In this document: positions 10,563-19,600 of the stretch, in pieces
Position numbering within the stretch: the stretch's first letter is position 1
Layout of the letters: the number at the start of each line of letters is the position of its first letter
NCBI GenBank assembly: GCA_001586965.3
Contig: LUCW03001762.1
Location: 60,001-101,073 of the forward strand
Direction of reading: 5' to 3'
DNA: 41,073 bases
Source: Sphaeroforma sirkka
Lineage: Eukaryota > Opisthokonta > Ichthyosporea > Ichthyophonida
Notes under the pieces: model-generated
Seen by the model: the letters and a program-made list of their open reading frames with translations, nothing else
Databases searched by the model: none
Told to the model about the DNA's origin: nothing
Program-made: the position numbers and the translations under genes

Positions 10563-10948
10563 CTTGAAGGTCTCGAACTGTGTTCATTTGGATGTTCCAA
10601 CTGGACCTATTCGACATATGATTGTATATCGCCAAGGCATCTTCTGACCTGCACGGGTACCCTGGTAGAGAAAGTATCTACCTCTCTATCCACATATATG
10701 GGCTCACATTGTATCATCGATATCAACTGTGGGAGCTATTTATCTGAATGTCTTACGGGACAACACAACGTGATGGTAGCATCTTGTATATGTACATAAT
10801 TAGCAACTGTGATATCAACAACCACGGTGGATTCGCTCATGCGTTCTCATCTGTTAAGTCGATTTGAAACTCATCACCTTCTGGATGTTTCAGAGTCCGG
10901 TATCGCAGCAGCTGCGCATTATGATGTGCTGCAAACATGTCAAGGGTA

Positions 10949-10978
10949 TTAGGGTTTTATAAAACCCTAAAACCCTGT
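10949..10978. repeat. Palindromic telomere-like filler
   Basis: AGGGTTTTATAAAACCCT (10951-10968) is a perfect 18-base palindrome followed by AAAACCCTG. It replaces roughly 20 bases that are present in element A between the AAEHN and NLAQSRWGP coding parts, so it looks like repair filler with telomeric motifs in both orientations. Confidence 0.65.
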
Positions 10979-11171
10979 TGTCGCAATCTTAAACCATCTA
11001 GAATTGGCCATCCAATCCGTAGCTAGTAACTCTCGGCCCATTTTGTTGAAGTACGGTACAAAGCGTGACAGCATATCCGATAAGTGAGTATGCATCCCCG
11101 GTATGTGTGATGCTAAATGGAAAATTTGCATTCGTATCGTGCCATCGACTGACCAATTGTGAGTTGGGGTT

Positions 11172-11504
11172 CTAAAATCCCCAGTCCTTAAAATGAGTGA
11201 GTGCAGTCACAATAGCCAACAGCTCTTGTTGCACCGTCGGGTAGTTGATTTGTGACGAGTCCATAGCCCTGCTAAAGAACTGCACGTATCTCGGTTTCCC
11301 GTCAATCATTTGATACAGAACGCCTCCTAACGCCATGTCGGATGCGTCTGTAGCCACCATGAATGGTACTCCATGTTTCGGTGGCTGGACTACTGGAGCC
11401 CGCTGAACCACTGTTTTGAGCTGCTAAAAGGCATCATCACATTCTTTAACCCACAACGCTGCCAATCTAGCCTTGTGACATTGTAAATGTTCGAAAGGCA
11501 TAAG
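11172..11504 (-). pseudogene. Element B RT C-terminus and RNase H, truncated by element A
   Basis: The frame contains FMVATDASDMALGGVLYQ, FFSRAMDSSQINYPTVQQEL and IVTALTHFKD, the start of a Ty3-type RNase H. ATDASD carries the first catalytic Asp. Upstream in the same frame TAG (11424-11426) stands where Gln is plausible (DAF-stop-QLKTVVQRAP). Another TAG follows HFKDWGF. About 20 residues between FKD and NPNSQLVSRW that are present in A are deleted. At 11505 the coding sequence gives way to the TG end of element A. Confidence 0.8.
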
Positions 11505-11580
11505 TGTAAACTTCGATGGAAATTACTAGGTTTCAAACTATATTAAACTAAAATACAATTTAGTCAGTTAGGATTTAGCA
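11505..11580 (-). repeat. Candidate 3' LTR of element A (76 bp)
   Basis: The block starts TGTAAAC and ends TTTAGCA on the plus strand, with TG/CA termini, and is duplicated at 89-165. The integrase stop codon (11564-11566) lies inside it, so coding overlaps the LTR by about 17 bases. 76 bp is very short for an LTR. Confidence 0.55.
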
Positions 11581-13114
11581 GGGTTTTAGCAAAATCGGTA
11601 GGGATACGGTGAGTGCCTAAATTAGTTGCGCTAGTACCATCAATGTTATTCACTTCGTAAGTATCACTCTTCTCATCATGGTAGGAAATAACAAAAGGTC
11701 CTATCGTCTTAGAAGTTAGTTCGGTAACGTTGGCGTTTCGATTTATAATGTTAGCGTAATCGCCGACTTTGAACTGAACAATGTTCTTAGTGTTATTCCA
11801 TCGGTCATACGCTTTAAGTAGGACACGATTCTTGTGCTCGAGTAAACAGGGGTAAACAACGTTCTGCATATGCTCAATCTTTTGTAGCCACGGGGTAACG
11901 TGTTTCTCGGGCGCAGTTTTATCAAACGTTGCTTGTAATTCACTATAGCGGCCAAAGAAATAGTGAAGCGGGAGTGTTCCAGTTTGAGGATTCATGCAGT
12001 TATTCATTTGAGTCTGAACCCATTTCAAATGATAAGGCCACATATCCTCAACGTCGTCTAGTGCGGTACGCAAGAGTTTCTTAAGTTCTCTATGACATGT
12101 CTCATTTGCACCCTGCGTTTGAGGTTTGTAAGGAACACCACGCCTATGGGTCATGCCTGATACGAGTATAAGTGCCTCCATTACGTCGGTACAAAACTCA
12201 CTACCGTAATCAGAACATAGTACTCGGGGGAAACCGAAGTCATTAAAGACGTGATAGCATAATTCTGCCACTGTTTGTGGACGTTTGTTCGGTATTGCAT
12301 AAAGCAAGTTATAGCCCGAAGCCACACATAAGAAATGACAGATATATACATCGCCAGTATGCTTGGATCGCGGGAGTTTAACCAAATCGACTAAGACTCG
12401 GCGCATCGGTTGGTCTTCTGTCACACTTTTTAGGGGTGCCCAACCGTATCGCTTGATCTGGTTCTTTTCACAATCAGTACAGCGTCGGTATACTTCACGT
12501 ATGGTTTCTTTCAGCGCCGGGTGATCAAGCCCTGCACTAATAGCCATTTTATAAGTATGCTCATATGCTCGATGCGTTAAATTATGTATAATTTTAACTC
12601 TACTTTCGAGCTCCTCTAAGTCAGTCAGATTCTGTGTAACGCTGGCTGGATGAACCATAGTCCTGTTGAAAAGGGCAACCTCAGTATCAGGAGGGGTAGA
12701 CTCCTGAGATACATAATTGACAACATTGGATTGTTGAAGTATCTTCTTCAGTTGTTTCGCAACTCCTGGCTGTTCTTTAAGCAGCGCTTTAAGTAGTCGA
12801 GTGCGAGCTTCAGGTTCTCTTAGAGTTTTGAGTCTTTGATCCATGGCCTTAGCTAGTTCCATGTTTTTACGATCTAATGCCGTTTCAATCGGCATTACCT
12901 CGACTGCAATCTTGTTGGGTGCATGTGTTGTACGAGTCTTGAGCTTTTGTTCAAACTCTTTAGACTCCTCTAGTTTAGCTAAGAATTCGGTTGAGGGTTT
13001 CCACTTAGTGGTACCTGCAGGACCGATGCGACAAACAATGGTGTGTTTCCAAGGTGTCTTCTTAATAGAATAGGATCCCTGATACAAAAAACGTGTCGGT
13101 TTCACGGTCGACAT
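11564..13114 (-). CDS. Element A integrase (DD35E) with N-terminal extension
   Basis: Integrase inserts the element cDNA into chromosomes. From the N-terminus there is a charged segment to about residue 120. A zinc-binding HHCC region follows (HNLTHRAYEHTYKM ... RRCTDCEKN, about residues 175-220). The core has Asp in RVLVDLVKLPRSKH, Asp in LCSDYGSEF and Glu in QGANETCHRE, the last two exactly 35 residues apart. A C-terminal GPF module follows (TIGPFVISYHDEKSDTYEV) and the frame ends at TGA. The ATG at 13114 is probably not a real start. The frame overlaps the preceding one by 53 bases, and the change falls at an A6 run (13085-13090 plus strand), so one polyprotein is likely. The integrase part itself is uninterrupted. 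Confidence 0.9.
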   Translation of the reverse strand: MSTVKPTRFLYQGSYSIKKTPWKHTIVCRIGPAGTTKWKPSTEFLAKLEESKEFEQKLKTRTTHAPNKIAVEVMPIETALDRKNMELAKAMDQRLKTLREPEARTRLLKALLKEQPGVAKQLKKILQQSNVVNYVSQESTPPDTEVALFNRTMVHPASVTQNLTDLEELESRVKIIHNLTHRAYEHTYKMAISAGLDHPALKETIREVYRRCTDCEKNQIKRYGWAPLKSVTEDQPMRRVLVDLVKLPRSKHTGDVYICHFLCVASGYNLLYAIPNKRPQTVAELCYHVFNDFGFPRVLCSDYGSEFCTDVMEALILVSGMTHRRGVPYKPQTQGANETCHRELKKLLRTALDDVEDMWPYHLKWVQTQMNNCMNPQTGTLPLHYFFGRYSELQATFDKTAPEKHVTPWLQKIEHMQNVVYPCLLEHKNRVLLKAYDRWNNTKNIVQFKVGDYANIINRNANVTELTSKTIGPFVISYHDEKSDTYEVNNIDGTSATNLGTHRIPTDFAKTLLNPN

Positions 13115-13762
13115 AAATAGGTTCGTCTTGAATCATATTAATTAAATCACGTATCCATGGGTCGGAGTTACGTAAGGGACAACACAGCGTAATGGTAGAT
13201 TTAGTAATATTAACATAATTTAACAACTGTGCGATAAGTTGACAAGGTGGGTTAGCCCACGCATTATGCTTTGATAAGTCAAGCTGAAATGCATCACCTT
13301 TAGGATGAGTCAACGACCTATATTCAGAAACCTGTTTGTTATGTTCTGCGGCGAACATATCAACAGTAAATGGACCCCATCGTGATTGAGCGAGGTTAAA
13401 CCATTTCTTATTTAGCATCCAATCGGTTGCTAATAACTCCTTGACTGTTTTCGGGTAGTCGGGCACAAGTCGAGAGAGCATGTCAGGAAGACGGTTATGT
13501 ATTCCTGGTATGTGTGTTATATTAAAAGCGAACTTGGCAATAATGTCATGCCAGCGGCTCACCAACTGTGAATCAGGGTTCATATCTTTAAGTATGTTAA
13601 AGACTTTTGATCACAGGCGACAGTAAAGTAACTTCCATAAAGGTAGTCTTTAAACTGTCTTAGCGCAGTAACTATATCAAGGAGCTCTTGTTTAACGGTA
13701 GGGTAATTCCGTTGGCTCTTATTATAACTCTTGCTAAAGAATTGTGTAGCGCGGTATACCAT
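13062..13762 (-). CDS. Element A RNase H C-terminal part plus methyltransferase-like domain
   Basis: Two overlapping frames (13580-13762 and 13062-13583) are joined by a one-base shift near 13583. The first carries the Ty3-type RNase H middle (FFSKSYNKSQRNYPTVKQEL, VACDQKSLTYL). The second carries its end (QLVSRWHDIIAKF, ITHIPGIHNRLPDMLSRL). Then comes a domain with RWGPFTVDMFAAEHNKQ, GDAFQLDL and AWANPPCQLIAQLL, followed by PLRNSDPWIRDL. The latter pattern (D-x-F-A..N, DAF, xxPP..LI) resembles the methyltransferase-like module best known from DIRS-type retrotransposons. NPPC is comparable to the NPPY/DPPY motif of N6-adenine methyltransferases. Here it lies between RNase H and integrase. Activity is unknown. 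Confidence 0.75.
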
Positions 13763-14951
13763 TTATCGTTTGGTAAAGCACTCCACCTACCGCTCGATCT
13801 GAAGCGTCGGTTGCTACTTGGAATGGGACACCATCCACAGGGTACTGCATGATGGGTGCGTCCATTACTCTACTTTTGACTAGTTTAAATGCATCATCAC
13901 ATTCTTTAGTCCAAAGCTTTCCCAAAGGTCCTTTGTGCAGCCGTAGGTGACTGAAAGGCTTTAAGTAATGAGAAAGATGCGGTACCGAATCCGAGAAGAA
14001 GTTAACAAACCCACACACAGAGTTCACATCTCTTCCAGTAATTGGTGTTGATAAATCCAACAGAAACTGTTTCTTGCCAGGATCAATTTCTACCCCTGCT
14101 GCAGATACTTTGTAGCCAAGTAAGTGTATAGTATCTTTAGCAAAAGAACACCTGTCTTCGCTAATCTTAAGTTTAGCATGATTAAGTCGCTTTAAGACTT
14201 CTTTAACGAGTTTAGCATGTTCATGTGCTGTCTTTGTAAAGATAACTATATCATCTAAATAGACTGATACGTTATACGACAGGTCCGCAAATAATTCCAT
14301 CATAACTTGTTGGAAGAAAGAAGGTAACATGTGTAAGCCTTCAGGTGCACCTTTAAACTGGTACTTCTTACCTTGCCAAGTAAAGGAAAAGTATTTCCTA
14401 TGAGGCTCATATATCTGTAGTTGATGGAATGCAGCTTTTAAGTCTATCTTGGAAAAGATAGTCGCACCCTCCATTTTGCGTAGTATCTCGCTTATCTTAG
14501 GTAAGGGAAAACTATGTTGCGGAATTAGTTTGTTGATTGGCGACAGGTCTAGTACTACTCTTGTTTTACTAAACGTTCCATCAGATTTATATCGATCGAC
14601 CGCTAAGAGAGCTAAGTTAACTGGGGTTGCATCATAATTGATTTCAATTAGACCCTGTTTTAACCAATCTTCGATTTGGGTTTTGACAACGTCTTTGTGT
14701 CTCCAACTCACGTAGTTATGTGAAGGACACTTTAACTTAGAGAAGTCGACGTTTGTTAAGTCAAGTCTAACGTACCCATTAGAGAACTTAAACATACACC
14801 AGTCAGTTAGTGCAATCTTCCTGTTTTGTATAATTAAGTCCATAATTATATCGGTGAAGTGCGGAATCATATCCTTTGCTTCACCTTCCGGAGGTTTAGG
14901 TATCTTTAACATATTATCATCTGACTGATCTTTATTCGGGTCCCAGCCCAT
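13734..14951 (-). CDS. Element A reverse transcriptase and start of RNase H
   Basis: This copies element RNA into cDNA. Ty3-type RT blocks are in order: KTRVVLDLSPINKLIPQ, IFSKIDLKAAFHQLQI (first Asp), FKGAPEGLHMLPSFFQQVM, and SVYLDDIVIFTKT with the YLDD catalytic pair. LLGYKVSAAGVEIDPGK, the connection region and the RNase H opening FQVATDASDRAVGGVLYQ follow. The frame then stops prematurely near 13734. Compared with element B two bases are missing where the next frame (FFSKS) takes over. The start ATG (14951) overlaps the protease frame by 20 bases, so a -1 frameshift or a sequencing indel probably joins protease and RT. Confidence 0.92.
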   Translation of the reverse strand: MGWDPNKDQSDDNMLKIPKPPEGEAKDMIPHFTDIIMDLIIQNRKIALTDWCMFKFSNGYVRLDLTNVDFSKLKCPSHNYVSWRHKDVVKTQIEDWLKQGLIEINYDATPVNLALLAVDRYKSDGTFSKTRVVLDLSPINKLIPQHSFPLPKISEILRKMEGATIFSKIDLKAAFHQLQIYEPHRKYFSFTWQGKKYQFKGAPEGLHMLPSFFQQVMMELFADLSYNVSVYLDDIVIFTKTAHEHAKLVKEVLKRLNHAKLKISEDRCSFAKDTIHLLGYKVSAAGVEIDPGKKQFLLDLSTPITGRDVNSVCGFVNFFSDSVPHLSHYLKPFSHLRLHKGPLGKLWTKECDDAFKLVKSRVMDAPIMQYPVDGVPFQVATDASDRAVGGVLYQTINGIPRYTIL

Positions 14952-15330
14952 TAGGCAGACCAGTGAGTGTTATACCTAAACTGAGAAGATCAGTCATACC
15001 TATAATTAAATCGTATTTCTGAGACATGTCAGTAACGATTAGGTGAGTCTTCACTTCTCTTCTATCTGACAGTATTATGTGTGCATAGTCAATGGCTTGT
15101 TCGCAAGTAGTAACTTTGCCATTTCCCAAGATTAAATCAGTTGTTTCGTTATGGACAGCAATATCTGTAGCGTAGGCTACTCGGCGTGAGATAGCAGAGA
15201 CTTCAGCCCCTGGATCAAATAGTGCCATAACCTTTTCTCCATTTACGAAAACCGTTTGAAAGATACGTTCATCTCCTTTGGTATAGATTTTATTGAACAT
15301 TTTCTCATAATCTTGCTCTAGTGCACACAT
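14932..15330 (-). CDS. Element A aspartic protease
   Basis: This retropepsin-like protease processes the Gag-Pol polyprotein. The active-site loop reads KVMALFDPGAEVSAISRR, so the usual D-S/T-G is D-P-G. The hydrophobic-hydrophobic-Gly motif near the C-terminus is YDLIIGMTDLLSLGI. The length (132 codons) fits a retroviral-type protease domain plus linker. It follows gag after a short gap and overlaps the RT frame. Pro in place of Ser/Thr in the triad is unusual. It may be inactivating or a lineage variant. Confidence 0.8.
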   Translation of the reverse strand: MCALEQDYEKMFNKIYTKGDERIFQTVFVNGEKVMALFDPGAEVSAISRRVAYATDIAVHNETTDLILGNGKVTTCEQAIDYAHIILSDRREVKTHLIVTDMSQKYDLIIGMTDLLSLGITLTGLPNGLGPE

Positions 15331-15346
15331 ATGGTACTGTCAGTGC

Positions 15347-16170
15347 TTAACTTGGGACGTCCAGTAAGTCCTTGCAATCCTCTTTGTGCCAACCGTTAGT
15401 ACCCCTTGCAAATAACACACTCTTTCATATAGTGTCCAAAATCTGGCTTGCCTGGTGCACACTTAACAGGGTCGTGTCTACCATTCCACTTGCCATTACG
15501 TTTTGTGAGGTTGTAACCACACTTCTTGCAAGGCGCTCTCACCTTCTTTTCACCTTTCGGTTCGGTAGAAGTAGAGCCAGTACCCCCTCCAGTAGTAGTG
15601 CGAGGTTTCTTAGTACTACGCGCAGTATTAGTCTCTACTGCGTTTCGCTTAGTGGGCTGGGAGTAGCTCGTGGTACTAAGTACTCTAGTAGAGGGATTGG
15701 TATGCTTGTGAACTATCTTCTCAAAGACAGACCAAGGCATAGATCGCAAATCACCATAGGCGATGATGTCATCATTGACTTTCTTAAAGAGGTTAGCTCC
15801 CAGAGTCTCCATCATCTGACAAATTAATAAATATTCGCCAGTATAGGTACGACCACCCATCCGAGTATTCATATGTGTCATATGAGCTAGAGCACCTCGA
15901 ATAGTGGTATCGTTCGCAAAGAACTTGCGAGACTCTAAAAGTTCACGGTCACGTGCATCTTCAAAAAAAGGTGTTAAGTATATTATCACGCAACTGGTGC
16001 CAGGGTAGGGCTTTCCAGTTGGGCTCATGAGCCTTCAAGATAGTTCGCCATTCACCTGGCTCACAGAAATGAATAAAGGCATTCATCATCTGCTTATCCT
16101 TAAGGCTGGCAGACTCCTTAAGTTGGTCGAAGGCCTTCAGTGTCTCCACTGTACTCTCATTAGTAGAGAA
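15347..16170 (-). pseudogene. Element A gag, frameshifted and 5'-truncated
   Basis: Gag forms the particle and binds element RNA. The first part (to about 15961) includes KDKQMMNAFIHFCEPGEWRT and is open upstream to 16170, where it enters the telomeric repeats without a start codon. GTG at 16147-16149 is not a credible start. The frame changes at an A7 run (15963-15969 plus strand). The second part runs from DARDREL through a Ser/Thr/Lys-rich segment to CKKCGYN. A further shift at a G-run near 15400 splits a zinc knuckle: CVICKG in one frame, NGWHKEDC in the next, giving a C-x2-C-x6-H-x3-C pattern. It ends at TAA 15347-15349. Confidence 0.75.
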
Positions 16171-16172
16171 GG

Positions 16173-16235
16173 TTTTAGGGTTTAGGGTTTAGGGTTTAGG
16201 GTTTAGGGTTTAGGGTTTAGGGTTTAGGGTTTAGG
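16173..16235 (+). repeat. Telomeric repeat tract (TTTAGGG)8 + TTTAGG
   Basis: Eight perfect TTTAGGG units (16174-16229) and a partial TTTAGG (16230-16235) join truncated gag on the left to the 3' end of the first LINE on the right. The G-rich strand reads rightward. Confidence 0.97.
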
Positions 16236-16609
16236 TACCTTTATTTGTTTACACGCTATTGCTATATACAATGGCTTGTGTCCGAAGACCTGTGGCGGCC
16301 GGCAGGTGTCGCAGTTTGTGCCTTAATCCCTGTTTTCTCAGGTAGAGGCTAACTGAACTGTCTAATGGCTGAGTTGTTGCGCTGCGTTTAGTTTGCTATG
16401 CGGCTTGGTTTCTTTGGGTATGTAGTTCTATGGGTTGTTATAGTAGTAGTTTGTAAATCCTAACTGGTTGGAAACAAGTGCTGAGAATATACTATGACCG
16501 ATTTGCATTTCGTATTACTGAATATGAGAGACCAGTAGCGGCACTACTGTCTCGGTCTCACTACCGCATCACCGGGTTGCGATTTGCAGCTGTGTCTGCC
16601 GGTAGGCGC

Positions 16610-19600
16610 TTAGGGCGGATGTGTTCTAGGAGGTGGGCGTTTCATCGCAGGATGTTTGTTGATATAATTGCTATTCAGCTTCAAGTCAATGCAAATCTGT
16701 CGTAGGCATATTTGCCAACACTGGTAAAATCAGGTGGATCTAGACTGCTAGTGATATAGGAGAGAGTGATATCTATTGGGATGTTGTTTTCTAAATCCTG
16801 ATCTATATCGAACAGGGGTGAATGTGTGGTGGTGGGGTAGTGTGCGTTTCCAATACTGTGGTGTGATTATGTACGCTGCTGCCTCTGGGTGAAGCGTATT
16901 GAAATCTATTTGCGGATTATCAATCCACAGTACTCTATTGGGTTGCTGGCCACGATCTATACTAGCCAGTGATGGCCATATAAATTCATTGCCTGGGTGT
17001 GCACCATTTACACGTAACGTATGAACTACAGTAGTCATGAAACGCGGCACTGGAAACACTTTTTTTCTATGAGTATGTTTGGTTCTATCGGTCCCTTGTG
17101 TATATACACTAGTTGATCGTGAATCGTTAGCATGTCTGTATAGCGCTTGCGACTACTAAGTGCATCTAGCAGTGTCTTATTAACTACTACGCCTTTCTGT
17201 GGTGCGATCAGTTTTGACACAAACTCTAACACGAAGGGACATGTAAAGTGTGTGGGAGTGAACTTTCTAGCGCTACAGCCGATGCATGCGAGACCTGCCG
17301 GGGTCTTTTCTAGCGTGAAACAGAACCTGTGTAATATGTAGAACAGGAAGATCGTCGGAACTCGGAAGAGAAGACTGCTGAAGCTGTGATGTTCCAGCGG
17401 TGTGTCGAATCGGTAGCGTTCTTCTTCGCCGGGGTAGATGAGCCGAAATCTCAGCTCGCGTGCTGCCTCGCGGTGTAGCGCACCTTCTTCCTTGTTTGGG
17501 TTCTTTTTGGTATAGAAAGTCTTCAATTGTCTGTATAGTTTATAATATGGATAAAAATAGATGTTCTCGCGAGCGAGCATGGTGAGTCCCATCGGGGTGA
17601 AAACGGATTTGCGTTTGTTCATATAGTCTTGCAGTGGATTTCTGATTGACATTCTACTAATATGATTGATTAAACTTACACATTGCCACTCACACAGTGC
17701 CTGAGCATCAAGCAAGCCACAAAATTTGATCGAATTACGCATAGTAGGTGTGAAACTCTTAGGCGGGTCTTTCTGTGCCGCTGTGGATGTAATATATCCT
17801 ACAGCACGATGGAGCACAAAGTTTAGTTGGAATAACTGTTTGTCTATCACTTCAGTGAGTGATTTATCGGCTAAAGGGATAAAACATAGTCCATATGTGA
17901 TTTTGGAGAGTATAAACACTCGAAAAATCATCAGCTTGTTATGCGGGTGCAAGTGATCCCCAGCTCGAAAGCCAAAAGGACCGCTATCGGTTATTGCATT
18001 ATTGAGCGTGGTGGTTCTATTTGCAAGCATCTCTACTATATTGATTCCTTTTGGGCTCATTGGAAACCCAAGGTATCGCGCAGTCTTAGTGGATTGTATA
18101 CTACATTGATCGAGCACAAATGTAAATCGGTCCTTTGGGTTTTCTGGTGCTATGTATAGTGACTTTAGTGGGTGGAACTCAACACCAGAACGTCTGCCCC
18201 ACACGGCTGCGAGATTAAGACACTGCTGTAGTTTCAGGGTGTTTCGATTGTATAGTGACATGTCATCTACCCAACCGAGAAACCCATTGGGGTCAACTTT
18301 CTCGAGACTGTCTAAAAGTGGGTCTATATATATATTAAATAATGTAGGGGCTATTGGGTCGCCCTGGGTCAATCCATTCTTTCGAGCGAATTTTGGACCC
18401 AACACTTGCTGGTACGTAACGCGCGAAGTCACATTGAGATACATATTTTTGAACAAACTGATGAGTTGTGTGGGTACATGTCTATTGTGTAATAAACGCC
18501 ACAACCTGTCCAATCGCACAGAATCGTATGCTTTCTTAATGTCTAGGAATATCTGATGTGTAGGTGCATCTGTAGGATTGGCCTGGTTTATATATTCGTG
18601 TAATGTCAGTGCGTGTGTAAAGCAAGAATAGCCGGATTTGAATCCACCTTGTCTTTTGTGTGTTTTAAAAGCATCTAATTTGTTAATATGACTGAGCAAC
18701 ACGATTTGGAAGATGCGTCTTAATATCTGGGTGAGCGTTATAGGTCGGAATTGCTCTGGACCTAACGGTATATCAATCTTAGGGATAGGTACTATAAGAG
18801 TGCATAGCCATGCATCAGGTATCTCTCCCGTGTGAAGTATCTTAGTGAATAACAGGTGCAACACTTGAGAATTGGCGATTTGGGATTGGGTTTCCCCTGG
18901 TCTTTGTGGCCTCTAGGGTACGGTTCTATTGCAGCTTTTAAGAGATCGATATGTATGCCATCCGGGCCTGAGCCTTTTCGACTATCGTATCTCAAAATTG
19001 CATCCATAATATTTCCTGTAGTGAAAACATCATGGTCTATCGGGATAAATTCTGAGTGTGTTTTCTCTGGTATCTTGTAGAAGGCATCTCTGTTGAATAA
19101 CTTTTCTAAAAACGAACTAATGATATGTGCAGTTGGTTCTGTGGTATTTGGTATAGTGGGTTGTCTTGTTCTAGATTTTCGCTGTTTAGAGAACAACCTG
19201 ACTATAGCATCATTGGGTACTCGTTCTGTGGAGCGGAGGGGTGTGCATGATCTATGAGGATTACTTTCTAAGAAGTAACCGTAGAAACAGCCTTGTGCTC
19301 GTTTCCAAAACTGATTGATTATAGAGTCGTATATATGATTTTGATATCATTCTGATCTGAGTTCTGAACTCGTTTGATCCATGTCTTAGCAAACACCCGA
19401 ATTCTGGCGCAAAATGTACGTGTATAGCGCACATTTTTTGCAGTTATAGGTTCGAATGCGATATCTGTTGTAGCCCTGAGATGGCATACATTCTATGTCT
19501 GCAGGTTTAGTGTGTACTGTCTGAGTATCTGGTGATTCAATTTGTATTGCAAATACCCACTCGTGATCTGTCCTGAGCCCGATATCTTTACAACGTATAA

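Larger units (their letters stand above)
9957..11171 (-). pseudogene. Element B middle region: methyltransferase-like and integrase N-terminal remnants
   Basis: Reading leftward from 11171, NPNSQLVSRWHD matches the RNase H tail of element A. Remnants of the methyltransferase-like domain and a YVDREVDTF block near 10690 follow. Then comes the counterpart of A's integrase N-terminus (IICRIGPVGTSKW at about 10600-10640), and an open stretch at 10216-10497 rich in Glu, Thr and Ser (TPKFQREAETTHETAV). CxxC-like integrase zinc-finger remnants lie at about 10030-10060. The frame is broken repeatedly, including by telomere-like insertions at 10541-10562 and 10949-10978. Confidence 0.6.
8600..11504 (-). 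mobile_element. Decayed Ty3/gypsy-type element B, 5' part lost
   Basis: Read leftward, this holds the RT end and RNase H, a degraded methyltransferase-like region, an integrase N-terminal region, a damaged integrase core and an integrase C-terminal domain. Gene order and many blocks parallel element A, but protein identity looks only moderate, so B is a separate, older family member. It is interrupted at 11504/11505 by the TG end of element A, so A is nested in B. The missing B 5' half would lie beyond the far side of A, where sequence is replaced by telomeric repeats. Frameshifts, nonsense codons and three telomere-like insertions break it. The left boundary is approximate. Confidence 0.8.
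11505..16172 (-). mobile_element. Ty3/gypsy-type retrotransposon A, 5' end lost at a telomeric junction
   Basis: The gene order on the minus strand is gag, aspartic protease, RT, RNase H, methyltransferase-like domain, integrase. Integrase after RT/RNase H is the Ty3/gypsy order. The 3' terminus is a 76-bp TG...CA block shared with 89-165. The 5' LTR, primer-binding site and gag start are absent because gag coding runs straight into GGTTTTAGGG repeats at 16171. Domains are well conserved, but the frame changes about six times, several times at A or G runs. This suggests sequencing indels as much as decay. Confidence 0.88.

Noticed and set aside
16478-18556. Plus-strand frames within LINE copy 1 (and the same in copy 2)
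   Set aside because: They are antisense shadows of ORF2 and the 3' UTR, with no independent motifs.
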